The notes under the pieces: generated by a model
The model's database searches: none
What the model was told of the DNA's origin: nothing
The model's input: only the letters and a program-made list of their open reading frames with translations
Made by a program: the position numbers and the translations under genes
In this document: positions 25,295-33,598 of the stretch, one piece after another
How the letters are laid out: each line of letters opens with the position of its first letter
Numbering within the stretch: the first letter of the stretch is position 1
Assembly (NCBI GenBank): GCA_947259095.1
Contig: CAMYLA010000003.1
Location: 62,001-126,000 of the forward strand
Direction of reading: 5' to 3'
Length of the DNA: 64,000 bases
Origin: an uncultured Acidimicrobiaceae bacterium
GTDB taxonomy: Bacteria > Actinomycetota > Acidimicrobiia > Acidimicrobiales > SZUA-35

Positions 25295-26188
25295 ATGACC
25301 GCCGCCGTTTTGGATAGAAGCCGCAACAGCCGGGCCCAGCAACCCAGACGCGCCGGTGGCGGTTCATCGTCGTCGGCGCGAGCGGCCACGGCCCGGGCCG
25401 ATGCCCCAAGGACCGACCGTCGGGCCGCAGCCAGGCGACCAAAGCTCAAGGTCCTGGACCAGCGGGCCGCAAGGCAGCGGGCCCGCAGGCGAAACGCCCT
25501 ACTGCTGTTGTTCATCGTCGTGCTCATCGGCTTCTTCGGCGTTGCCTTCGTCCACGCCGAACTGGTCGCCGGTCAGCAGGACCTCGATGCGGTGAGAGCA
25601 GAGATTGCCGAGGCCGAGGCCCGCAAGGCCAACCTGTCGCGGGTCGCCGAGGAGGCGTCGTCGCCCCAGGCCATCGTGGCCAAGGCCGAGGATCTGGGGA
25701 TGGTCCGGGCCTACCAGCCGGTCTATCTCCAGGCCACGGCGCCGCTCCGGGACATGGCCGAGGTGGTACCCCCGCCATCGCCGGTTGCTTCCAACACGCT
25801 GCAGCTGGCAACGTCGGTCCCCGGTCTGTCGGCCGGTATCTCGGCCGAGGCCCCCGTGATTTCACCGGCCGCCGATGCCGATGTCGCTGTCGATACCGAT
25901 GTCGCTGCCATTGCCGTCCCGGGATCGGCAACCTCGGCGGTGGCGACGACCACACCGCCCGCCACAACACCCCCCGCCAACCCCGAACCGGCCGGTGCCG
26001 TCGCCGGATCGACGGCCCCGGTGGAGTCACCGGCCACAGCGGTCGAGGCCTCGACGCTCGGTGGGGTGTCGGTGGCATCCCCGGCCGACCCGACCGCGGC
26101 ATCTGGAACCGGGCAGGGCGAGGTCAGCATCGCAGGAAGTCGAGCGGTCACCACAGGATCGGTGGGGGCGGGGGCCGGGAGCGGATGA
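25295..26188 (+). CDS. ftsL: FtsL-like divisome protein with long C-terminal tail
   Basis: Position between rsmH and ftsI, a basic cytoplasmic N-terminus (~70 residues, Arg/Ala-rich), one membrane helix (NALLLLFIVVLIGFFGVAFV) and a following coiled coil (LVAGQQDLDAVRAEIAEAEA) identify it as FtsL, the bitopic partner of FtsB/FtsQ that activates FtsW-FtsI. At 297 residues it is about three times longer than E. coli FtsL (121), because of a ~160-residue Ala/Val/Thr/Pro-rich tail predicted to be disordered outside the cell. AGGAG lies 8 nt before the ATG. The end overlaps ftsI as ATGA. Sequence identity of FtsL proteins is low, so the call rests on architecture and location. Confidence 0.75.
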   Translation: MTAAVLDRSRNSRAQQPRRAGGGSSSSARAATARADAPRTDRRAAARRPKLKVLDQRAARQRARRRNALLLLFIVVLIGFFGVAFVHAELVAGQQDLDAVRAEIAEAEARKANLSRVAEEASSPQAIVAKAEDLGMVRAYQPVYLQATAPLRDMAEVVPPPSPVASNTLQLATSVPGLSAGISAEAPVISPAADADVAVDTDVAAIAVPGSATSAVATTTPPATTPPANPEPAGAVAGSTAPVESPATAVEASTLGGVSVASPADPTAASGTGQGEVSIAGSRAVTTGSVGAGAGSG

Positions 26189-28275
26189 CGAGACGGCGCG
26201 CCTCTTCGAGAGACGCCAGGCGTCGGGCGGTTCGGCGAACGGTATTTCGACGGACAACCAAGCCTCGCGATCCTCGAAACAGGCTCGTCGTGCTTCTTGT
26301 CATCTTCGCCATGATCGGGGCGGGGTTCGTTGCCCTGTTGGTCGATCTCCAGGCCATCCGGTCCGAGGATCTCCGGTCCCTCGGCGAGGATCAGCGCGTC
26401 CGGACCAGGGAGCTGGCCGGCTTTCGGGGCCGCATCGTGGATCGGGGCGGGTTCGTGCTCGCCGCCTCCACTCCCAGCCACCGCATCGAGGCCGACCCCA
26501 CCATGGTCGTCGACCCCGCCGCCACCGCAGCGCTGCTGGCGCCCCTGCTCGGGATCGATGTCGGGTCGCTGACCGACGAGCTTCGTCCGGAGACCGACAA
26601 CGATCGTTACACCCTGCTGGCGAGGACCATCCCCGAAAAGGTGGTCACCGGCATTCAGGACCTGCGACGCTCGGCGTCCACCGGCCAGCAGATGGTCGGC
26701 ATCTTCATCCGCCCGGAGGAGGATCGCATCTATCCGGCGTCGGACCTGGCGGTTCCGATCGTCGGTCGGGTCGACCCTGACGAACGCGGGATCTACGGCG
26801 TCGAGAGCCAGTACGACGACATCATGACAGGGATACCGGGCGAAGAGGAGTTCGAACGCAGCCGGTTCGGCAGCATCAGCGTCACCGATTGGAAGGTCAA
26901 CCCGGCCACCGCAGGCTACGACGTGATCCTGGCACTCGACCACCGAATCCAGTTCGTTGCCGAGGAGGCGCTGAAGGAACAGTGCGAGGCCACCGGCGCC
27001 AGAGGCGCAACAACCGTCATCACCGACCCCGGTTCCGGTGAGATCCTGGCCATGGCCGGGGTCTCCCGCGATGAGGAGTCCGGCCGCTGTGAGGTACCGA
27101 AACACAACTCGGCCCTGGTGTGGGCCTTCGAGCCCGGGTCGGTGTTGAAGCCGATCACCATGGCGGCGGCGATCGAGGAGCTGGGATACACCGGGGAGAC
27201 GATGATCGACGTTCCACCGAGGGTCACGATCGGTGGGCGATCGTTCGAGGACCATCCGGCCCATCCCGGGGCCCCCTATCCGTTGGACCAGATCCTGGCC
27301 GATTCGATGAACGTCGGTACGGTCATGGTGGCCCAGAATCTGGGCCCGACCCAGGTCCACGCCTATCTGAGCCGCTTCGGTTTCGGTCAGCCCACCGGCA
27401 TTGGCTTCGAGGGTGAGAGCAGCGGCGTGCTCCGGCCGACCGAGGACTGGTACGGGAGCGATGCCGCCTCCATCCCCATCGGCTATGGGATCACGGTCAA
27501 CGCCACCCAACTGGCTGCGGCCTACAACGTGGTGGCCAATGGCGGCCACTACCGCAGCCCGATCCTGGTCCGGTCGCTGCTCGCCCCCGACGGGACCCAA
27601 CACCCGGTCGACCCCGGCCCCGGCAAACCTGTCCTCACCGAGGCGTCGGCCGCCGAGCTGACCGAACTGCTGGTCGGAGTGGTCGAAAACGGCACCGGGC
27701 GGGCCGCGGCCATCCCCGGCTATCGGGTTGCCGGGAAGACCGGTACCGCCTGGAAGGCGTTCGAGGACGAAGCCGGCAAGCTCACCTACGGTGGCGCCGG
27801 GGAACGGCGCTACGTCTCGACCTTCGCCGGCTTTGCGCCGGCCGACGACCCGAAACTGTCGATGGTGGTGGTGATCGACGAGCCGACGACGGCGTTCTAT
27901 GCCTCGTCGGTGGCGGCACCGGTGTTCGGCGAGGTCGCCGAGTATGCCCTGCGGATCCTTGCGGTCGCCCCCGATCAGCCCGACCTTCGGCCCGGGACCC
28001 GGGTCAGAGGCACGCCGGCACCGGCCGGCGACCCAGACGAGGCGGCACCGGCCGCCACACCATCGAATGGACCGCCAGATCCGGTCGGCGTCGAACCGTC
28101 GACCGGTCTCCCCACCGTCGGCGATGGCGAAGCGGCCATGGGCGAGGGGGAGGACACAATCGGCGTCGAGGCGGCGGACGATGCCGGTCAGGGGCCCCGG
28201 CTCGAGGGCGGCACGGCCGCTGCTGGTGGTGATGCCACCGATGGTGGCCAACGATCGACGAAGATTGACCGATGA
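26185..28275 (+). CDS. ftsI: Class B penicillin-binding protein / FtsI (PBP3)
   Basis: Septal peptidoglycan transpeptidase of 696 residues. The N-terminus is basic, then a membrane anchor (RLVVLLVIFAMIGAGFVALL). The PBP dimerisation domain has RGRIVDRGG-like FRGRIVDRGGFVLA. The transpeptidase domain has all three motifs: the serine motif EPGSVLKPIT, SMN in DSMNVGTVMVAQ, and KTGT in VAGKTGTAWK. A ~100-residue Pro/Ala/Gly/Glu-rich tail follows the catalytic domain; there are no PASTA repeats. It is the target of beta-lactams and partner of FtsW. It overlaps ftsL and murE by 4 bp each. Confidence 0.93.
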   Translation: MTRRRASSRDARRRAVRRTVFRRTTKPRDPRNRLVVLLVIFAMIGAGFVALLVDLQAIRSEDLRSLGEDQRVRTRELAGFRGRIVDRGGFVLAASTPSHRIEADPTMVVDPAATAALLAPLLGIDVGSLTDELRPETDNDRYTLLARTIPEKVVTGIQDLRRSASTGQQMVGIFIRPEEDRIYPASDLAVPIVGRVDPDERGIYGVESQYDDIMTGIPGEEEFERSRFGSISVTDWKVNPATAGYDVILALDHRIQFVAEEALKEQCEATGARGATTVITDPGSGEILAMAGVSRDEESGRCEVPKHNSALVWAFEPGSVLKPITMAAAIEELGYTGETMIDVPPRVTIGGRSFEDHPAHPGAPYPLDQILADSMNVGTVMVAQNLGPTQVHAYLSRFGFGQPTGIGFEGESSGVLRPTEDWYGSDAASIPIGYGITVNATQLAAAYNVVANGGHYRSPILVRSLLAPDGTQHPVDPGPGKPVLTEASAAELTELLVGVVENGTGRAAAIPGYRVAGKTGTAWKAFEDEAGKLTYGGAGERRYVSTFAGFAPADDPKLSMVVVIDEPTTAFYASSVAAPVFGEVAEYALRILAVAPDQPDLRPGTRVRGTPAPAGDPDEAAPAATPSNGPPDPVGVEPSTGLPTVGDGEAAMGEGEDTIGVEAADDAGQGPRLEGGTAAAGGDATDGGQRSTKIDR

Positions 28276-29699
28276 GCACCACCATCTCCCAGGTCGTCGA
28301 TCGGGTGAGCGGCCGACTCGTCGGCCCCGCCACCGGCCGACGTGCGGCCGACGACATCGCCGCGTCCGAGCTGGTCGACGCCGGCCACGATTCGCGATCG
28401 GTCGAGCCGGGATGGCTGTTCTGCTGTGTGCCGGGAGCGACTGCCGACGGTCACGACTTCGCCGCCGATGCGCTGGAGCTGGGGGCCACAGCGCTGCTGG
28501 TCGACCGTGCGCTGCCCCTCGACGTGCCCCAGGTCCTGGTCGACGACGTCCGGGCGGCAATGGGCCCGGCCGCAGCGTCGGTCCACGGCGACCCGTCGAG
28601 CCGGTTGACCGTTGTCGGGGTGACCGGGACCAACGGCAAGAGCTCCATCGTGCAGCTCCTGGCCGACATCTGGGCTCAGGTCGGCACCCGGTCCGAGATC
28701 ATCGGCACGCTCGTCGGGACCAGGACCACCCCGGAGGCAACCGACCTGCAACGACGTTTCAGCCAGGCCGTCGACGGTGGGGTGTTGGCGATGGCCATCG
28801 AGGTGTCGTCCCACGCCCTGGCGCTCCATCGGGTCGACGGGACCAGGTTCGCCGCTGCGGTGTTCTCCAACCTCGGTCGCGATCATCTCGACTTCCACGG
28901 CACCATCGAGAGCTACTTCTTGGCCAAGGCCGAGTTGTTCCGCCCGGCCCTGAGCGCTGCCGGGGTGGTCAACCGGGACGATGCCCACGGCCGGCGGCTG
29001 CTGGAGGCGGCGTCGATCCCGATGACCGGCTACGGCCTCAGCGATGCCGTCGACCTGCGATTCGAGGGGGCGGTGAGCCGCTTCGATTGGCAGGACCACC
29101 CGGTCGTCCTGCAATTGGCCGGGTCGCACAACGTTTTGAACGCGCTGGCCGCTGCAACCTGTGCCGAGCTGCTAGGAATGGAGGCGGTGGACATCGCTGA
29201 CGCGCTCTGCGCAACGTCGCCGGTGAGGGGTCGATTCGAAGCGGTGGACGCCGGCCAGCCCTTCCACGTTGCGGTCGACTACGCCCATACGCCCGATGCG
29301 CTGGCCGCCGCGCTCCTGGCCGCTCGTCAGGTGGTCGGGGCGGGTCGAGTGCTGGTGGTTTTCGGCTGCGGCGGCGATCGGGACGTACAGAAGCGAGCGG
29401 AGATGGGTCGAGTGGCAGAACAGGGTGCGGACGTGGTGGTGATCACCTCCGACAACCCCCGGTCGGAGGATCCCCGGTCCATCATCGATGCCATCCTGAT
29501 CGGGGTCGGCTCGGTCGACGATGTTGTGGTCGAGCCGGACCGGGGCCGAGCCATCGCCGCCGCCATCGGCTCGGCCCGGCCGGGCGACATGGTCCTGATC
29601 GCCGGCAAGGGTCACGAGGCCTACCAGATCATCGGTGACGAGACGATCGAGTTCGACGATCGCCAGGCGGTCCTGCGGGCGCTGGGAGTCGCTGCGTGA
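28272..29699 (+). CDS. murE: UDP-MurNAc-L-Ala-D-Glu:meso-diaminopimelate ligase
   Basis: Adds the third amino acid to the peptidoglycan stem peptide in the cytoplasm, using ATP. The 475-residue protein has the P-loop VTGTNGKSSIVQLLADIW, the carbamylated-lysine region EVSSHALALHRVDG, VDYAHTPDALAAAL and the specificity motif SDNPRSEDP. DNPR is the signature of meso-diaminopimelate-adding enzymes, so the cell wall is predicted to be of the A1-gamma (meso-DAP) type. It overlaps ftsI (ATGA) and mraY (GTGA). murF, which normally follows murE, is absent. Confidence 0.93.
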   Translation: MSTTISQVVDRVSGRLVGPATGRRAADDIAASELVDAGHDSRSVEPGWLFCCVPGATADGHDFAADALELGATALLVDRALPLDVPQVLVDDVRAAMGPAAASVHGDPSSRLTVVGVTGTNGKSSIVQLLADIWAQVGTRSEIIGTLVGTRTTPEATDLQRRFSQAVDGGVLAMAIEVSSHALALHRVDGTRFAAAVFSNLGRDHLDFHGTIESYFLAKAELFRPALSAAGVVNRDDAHGRRLLEAASIPMTGYGLSDAVDLRFEGAVSRFDWQDHPVVLQLAGSHNVLNALAAATCAELLGMEAVDIADALCATSPVRGRFEAVDAGQPFHVAVDYAHTPDALAAALLAARQVVGAGRVLVVFGCGGDRDVQKRAEMGRVAEQGADVVVITSDNPRSEDPRSIIDAILIGVGSVDDVVVEPDRGRAIAAAIGSARPGDMVLIAGKGHEAYQIIGDETIEFDDRQAVLRALGVAA

Positions 29700-30772
29700 T
29701 CCGACTCCTGATGGCGGCGGCCATCTCCTTCGCACTGTCGGCACTGCTCACCCAGTTGCTGATCGACTTCCTGCGCCGATCTGAGATCGGCCAGCCGATC
29801 AGGGAGGACGGCCCCCAGGGTCACATTGTCAAGTCCGGCACACCGACCATGGGCGGCGTCGGCATCGTGCTCGGCGCGCTCGGGGGCTACCTGCTCAGCG
29901 ACCTGATCCTCACCTTGACCACCGACCGCGAGGGCATCATCACCCGAAGCGGGCTCCTGGTCATGGGATCGATCTGCGCCGCCGGTCTCGTCGGCTTCAT
30001 CGATGACTGGATCAAGGTTTCCCGAGAGCGGAATTTGGGGCTGAATGCCAAGCTGAAAACGGCGGGCTTGCTCGGCATCGCCCTGGCGTTCGCGGTGCTG
30101 GCCGTCCGTTTCACCACCATCCCGACCGAGTTGGCGTTCACCCGCCACGGATTCCTCGGCATCGAGATGGGAGCGGTCGGCTGGACGATCTGGGCGGTGC
30201 TGCTGATCTACGCCACCTCGAACGCAGTCAACCTGACCGATGGGCTCGACGGACTGGCCGCAGGGTCCGGGATCTTCTCGTTTGCCGCCTACACCCTGAT
30301 CGGGTTCTGGATCTTTCGCCAGGCCAGCGACGGCGACAACTTCAACGACATCTACGATGTGCCCCACCCGCTGGATCTCAGCGTGGTGGCGGTGGCGATG
30401 CTGGCGGCCTGTGCCGGTTTCCTGTGGTTCAACGCCGCACCGGCCGACATCTTCATGGGCGATACCGGCTCGCTGGCCATCGGCACCGGGCTGGCCACGC
30501 TGGCGCTGACCACCAATACCCATCTGCTACTGCCCATCATCGGCGGCATCTACGTCATTGAGACGCTGTCGGTGATCCTCCAGGTCGGTATCTTCAAGGT
30601 GACCGGGGGGAAGCGGCTGTTCCGGATGGCGCCGATCCATCACCACTTCGAGCTGTGCGGCTGGAAGGAGACCAAGGTCATCATCCGGTTCTGGCTGATC
30701 GGCGGTGGTCTGACGCTGCTGGCCCTCGGCATCTTCTACGCCGACTATGTCAATACGGTCGGTGCCCAGTGA
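29696..30772 (+). CDS. mraY: Phospho-N-acetylmuramoyl-pentapeptide transferase
   Basis: Integral membrane enzyme that attaches phospho-MurNAc-pentapeptide to undecaprenyl phosphate, forming lipid I. The 358 residues form about ten helices. Motifs: IREDGPQGHIVKSGTPTMGG near residue 37, GLVGFIDDWIKV (catalytic aspartates), NAVNLTDGLDGLAAG, FMGDTGSLAIG and the histidine cluster APIHHHFELCGWKE. The GTG start overlaps the murE stop (GTGA). The last codons and stop lie in the first copy of a 32-bp tandem duplication shared with the murD start. Confidence 0.95.
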   Translation: MIRLLMAAAISFALSALLTQLLIDFLRRSEIGQPIREDGPQGHIVKSGTPTMGGVGIVLGALGGYLLSDLILTLTTDREGIITRSGLLVMGSICAAGLVGFIDDWIKVSRERNLGLNAKLKTAGLLGIALAFAVLAVRFTTIPTELAFTRHGFLGIEMGAVGWTIWAVLLIYATSNAVNLTDGLDGLAAGSGIFSFAAYTLIGFWIFRQASDGDNFNDIYDVPHPLDLSVVAVAMLAACAGFLWFNAAPADIFMGDTGSLAIGTGLATLALTTNTHLLLPIIGGIYVIETLSVILQVGIFKVTGGKRLFRMAPIHHHFELCGWKETKVIIRFWLIGGGLTLLALGIFYADYVNTVGAQ

Positions 30773-30818
30773 CCGGCCCCGGTGAAACGGTCGGTGCCCA
30801 GTGACCGGCCCCGGTGAA
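30755..30818 (+). repeat. Perfect 32-bp tandem duplication at the mraY/murD junction
   Basis: Copies at 30755-30786 and 30787-30818 are identical and begin ACGGTCGGTGCC. Each contains a GTGA start/stop overlap. In copy 1 the TGA is the mraY stop; in copy 2 the GTG is the murD start. The duplication is coding or start-region throughout. Confidence 0.95.
30769..30804 (+). CDS. Candidate 11-codon coupling minigene created by the duplication
   Basis: From the GTG of copy 1 (overlapping the mraY stop) the frame encodes 11 residues, VTGPGETVGAQ, and stops at the TGA that overlaps the murD GTG. Ribosomes finishing mraY could reinitiate here and be delivered to murD. Whether it is translated is unknown; the peptide itself is not expected to have a function. 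Confidence 0.4.
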   Translation: MTGPGETVGAQ

Positions 30819-32186
30819 ACGGTCGAGCTCGACCTTTCGGCCCCGCTCATCGTCGGCTTCGGTATCACCGGCCAGGCCGTGGCCATGGCGTTGATGGCCA
30901 GGGGCCATCGGCCGATCGTCACCGAGGACCGCCCCACCGATCGCCACCGCACGGCCGCAGCCGAGCTGTCGCTGGAGCTGGTCGAGGAACCGGACCGGCA
31001 ACGGTTGACCGACCTGGTCGATCGGGCAACCGTGCTGCTGCCGAGTCCCGGCGTGCCAGACCACCATCCGGTGTTCGCCCTCGGCGCGGCCCGGGGCTTG
31101 GCGATGGCCAGCGAGTTCGATCTGGCCCAGACCTGGGACGACCGCCCGGTGGTCGCCATCACCGGAACCAACGGCAAGACGACGGTGACCATGATGGTCG
31201 CCGATGCCCTGAACCGGTCCGGGCGGGCTGCCGAGGCGGTTGGCAACACCGACGTGCCATTCGTGACGTCGATCGACAACCCCGACACCGAGGTCTTCGT
31301 GGTCGAGGCATCGTCGTTCCGCCTTGCCCACAGCGCCAAGTTCCGACCGGAGGTGGCGGCCTGGTTGAACTTCGCCCCCGATCACCTCGACGCCCACGCC
31401 TCGCTCCAGGCCTATGAGGACGCCAAGGCCTCGATCTGGGACAACGTCGAGCCCGGGGGCACGATCGTGGCCAACGCCGACGATCCCGTGGTGGTCGCGC
31501 GGCTGCCCCGGTCGACGCCGACAATGTCGTCGCCCGGTCCCACGATCCAACGGTTCTCGATCACCGGGAAAGCGGAGTGGTGGATCGACGGGTCGGGGCC
31601 TGAAGCCCGCCTGGCCGGTCCCGACGGTCCGTTCCTCGATGCATCGGAGCTGACCAGGAGCCAGCCCCACGACCTCTCAAACGCCTTGGCGGTGGCGGCC
31701 ATCGCCGCCGCCGCGGGGGCCGAGATGTCTGGCATCGAGGCCACATTGCGGACGTTCTCGGGTCTTGCCCATCGCCTCGAGTTCCTCGGCCGGTGGCAAG
31801 ACGTCGGCTGGTACAACGATTCGAAGGCCACGGTGCCCCATGCCACCGTCGCCGCGGTCGGCGGCTTCGAATCGGTGGTGTTGATCGCCGGCGGCAAGAG
31901 CAAGGGCCTGTCGTTCGAGCCCCTGCGGGCGACGGTCCCACCGGTCCGCTCGGTGGTGGCGATCGGCGATTCGGCGGCCGAGATCGAGCAGGTGTTCAGC
32001 GGCTCGGTGCCGGTGGTACGGGCCGGGTCGATGCGAGAGGCGGTCCGGCTGGCCCGTTCGATCGCGGAAGCGGGGGACGCGGTGCTGCTCTCGCCGGCCT
32101 GCGCCTCGTTCGACTGGTATCCCAACTACGTCCAGCGGGGTATCGATTTCAGCGAGCTGGTCCGTTCGGAGGTGGCCACGACATGA
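30801..32186 (+). CDS. murD: UDP-N-acetylmuramoyl-L-alanine:D-glutamate ligase
   Basis: Mur ligase adding D-glutamate to UDP-MurNAc-L-Ala. The 461-residue protein has an N-terminal Rossmann-like UDP-binding domain (LIVGFGITGQAVAMALMARG), the ATP P-loop ITGTNGKTTVTMMVADAL, VVEASSFRL, FAPDHLDAHASL, and the C-terminal GWYNDSKATVPHATVAAV and IAGGKSKGL. The GTG at 30801 lies in the second copy of a 32-bp tandem duplication. The ATGA overlap with ftsW is intact. Confidence 0.93.
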   Translation: MTGPGETVELDLSAPLIVGFGITGQAVAMALMARGHRPIVTEDRPTDRHRTAAAELSLELVEEPDRQRLTDLVDRATVLLPSPGVPDHHPVFALGAARGLAMASEFDLAQTWDDRPVVAITGTNGKTTVTMMVADALNRSGRAAEAVGNTDVPFVTSIDNPDTEVFVVEASSFRLAHSAKFRPEVAAWLNFAPDHLDAHASLQAYEDAKASIWDNVEPGGTIVANADDPVVVARLPRSTPTMSSPGPTIQRFSITGKAEWWIDGSGPEARLAGPDGPFLDASELTRSQPHDLSNALAVAAIAAAAGAEMSGIEATLRTFSGLAHRLEFLGRWQDVGWYNDSKATVPHATVAAVGGFESVVLIAGGKSKGLSFEPLRATVPPVRSVVAIGDSAAEIEQVFSGSVPVVRAGSMREAVRLARSIAEAGDAVLLSPACASFDWYPNYVQRGIDFSELVRSEVATT

Positions 32187-33598
32187 CGACAACCAGATCC
32201 GGTCGAAACGGTCGGGCCACGAAGTCGAAAGCATCGCGGACCCGGTCGTTGCAGCGGCAGGCCCCGGCCTCGACCCGAAAGGCGTCCAAGGGCAACACAT
32301 CCAACCGGAAGACCTCGACCCGCAAGACCTCCAACCGGACGGCCTCGAGCGGTCGTGCCACCACGACGACCCGAACGGCCGAGACCGGGTCCGGCCGCGC
32401 CCGGTCGAACCGGGCCGCCACCCGAACCGCCGGTCGCTCCTCCTCCAAGGCCGCCAAGGGTCGTCGCCGATCCAGGCGCCGAACCTCGCTCAAGGTCACC
32501 GAGGCCGGCGAGCGCTACGCCGCATTCCTCACCGCCACCTTCGTCGGGTTGACCCTGTTCGGGCTGGTGATGGTGTTGTCTGCCTCCTCGGTCTCCAGCA
32601 TCCACCAGTACGACGAATCACCGTTCTTCCAGTTCAAACGGCAGGTGGTGTGGGCCGGGCTCGGCGCGGTGGCGTTCGTGGTGGCCAGCCGCATCGACTA
32701 TCGCCTGACCCGGCGCTTTGCCGGGCCGTTGATGCTGCTCAGCGTCGTACTCCTGGTCCTGTTGCTGATTCCCGGCGTCGGCATCGAACGCAACTACTCC
32801 ACCCGTTGGCTCGGCGTCGGCTCGTTCGTGATCCAACCGTCGGAGCTGGCCAAGCTGGCCATGATCGTGTTCATCGCCGATCTGCTGGCCAGACGGGAAC
32901 GCCGAATGGACCGGCCGGAACTGACGGTTCGGCCAGTCATGTTCATCGTCTACCTCTGCTCGGCCCTCATCATCCTGCAGCCGAAGCTTGGGACGCCGGT
33001 GATCCTCGGCTCGGTGGCCCTCATCGTGTTGTTCGTCGCCGGTGCGAAGCTGAAGAGCCTGTTGCTGTGGGCCACCGTGAGCGTCGGGTCGGTGGCGGTG
33101 TTGGCCCTGGCCACCGGCTATCAGAAGGATCGCATCGACGGCTGGTTGAACCCGTGGGAGAGCCCCCAGGGCATCGGCCTCCAGGCCATCCAGAGCCAGG
33201 TCGGGATCGCCTCCGGGGGACTCTTCGGGGTCGGCCTTGGCGCCTCCCGGGCGAAGTGGGGCTTCCTCCCCTTCGCCCACACCGACTTCATCTTCGCCAT
33301 CGTGGCCGAGGAGGTCGGCCTGATCGGGGCCAGTGCCCTGATCGGGGCGTTCGTCCTGATCGCCTGGTTCGGCATCAAGACCGCCCTTGCCGCCCCGGAT
33401 CGCTACGGCGTGTTGCTGGCGGCGGGCATCACCAGCTGGTTGCTGGTCCAGGCCTTCCTCAACATCGGGATGGTTCTGGGCGTGCTGCCGATCACCGGCG
33501 AGGCGCTGCCATTCGTTTCCGCCGGTGGCTCCAGCCTCGTCACCACCCTGGCCGCAGCCGGGCTGCTGACCAGCGTGGCCAGACGGGCCAGGGCGTGA
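32183..33598 (+). CDS. ftsW: FtsW lipid II polymerase with basic N-terminal extension
   Basis: SEDS-family glycosyltransferase that polymerises septal peptidoglycan with FtsI. The SEDS core (about residues 110-471) has ten hydrophobic segments and the hallmarks RQVVWAGLGAVAF, RWLGVGSFVIQPSELAKLA, LQPKLGTPVILG, AHTDFIFAIVAEEVGLIG and ALPFVSAGGSSLV. Before it lies an unusual ~105-residue segment almost entirely of Arg, Lys, Ser, Thr, Ala (KTSTRKTSNRTASSGRATTT), predicted cytosolic and disordered. Canonical FtsW has at most ~40 residues there. The ATG overlaps the murD stop, so the extension is part of the gene, not a mis-called start. Confidence 0.92.
   Translation: MTTTRSGRNGRATKSKASRTRSLQRQAPASTRKASKGNTSNRKTSTRKTSNRTASSGRATTTTRTAETGSGRARSNRAATRTAGRSSSKAAKGRRRSRRRTSLKVTEAGERYAAFLTATFVGLTLFGLVMVLSASSVSSIHQYDESPFFQFKRQVVWAGLGAVAFVVASRIDYRLTRRFAGPLMLLSVVLLVLLLIPGVGIERNYSTRWLGVGSFVIQPSELAKLAMIVFIADLLARRERRMDRPELTVRPVMFIVYLCSALIILQPKLGTPVILGSVALIVLFVAGAKLKSLLLWATVSVGSVAVLALATGYQKDRIDGWLNPWESPQGIGLQAIQSQVGIASGGLFGVGLGASRAKWGFLPFAHTDFIFAIVAEEVGLIGASALIGAFVLIAWFGIKTALAAPDRYGVLLAAGITSWLLVQAFLNIGMVLGVLPITGEALPFVSAGGSSLVTTLAAAGLLTSVARRARA

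Noticed and set aside
25723-28560. 945-codon minus-strand open frame opposite ftsL, ftsI and murE
   Set aside because: Shadow of GC-rich coding DNA: it is Arg/Gly/Asp-rich, has no motifs and lies opposite three certain genes.
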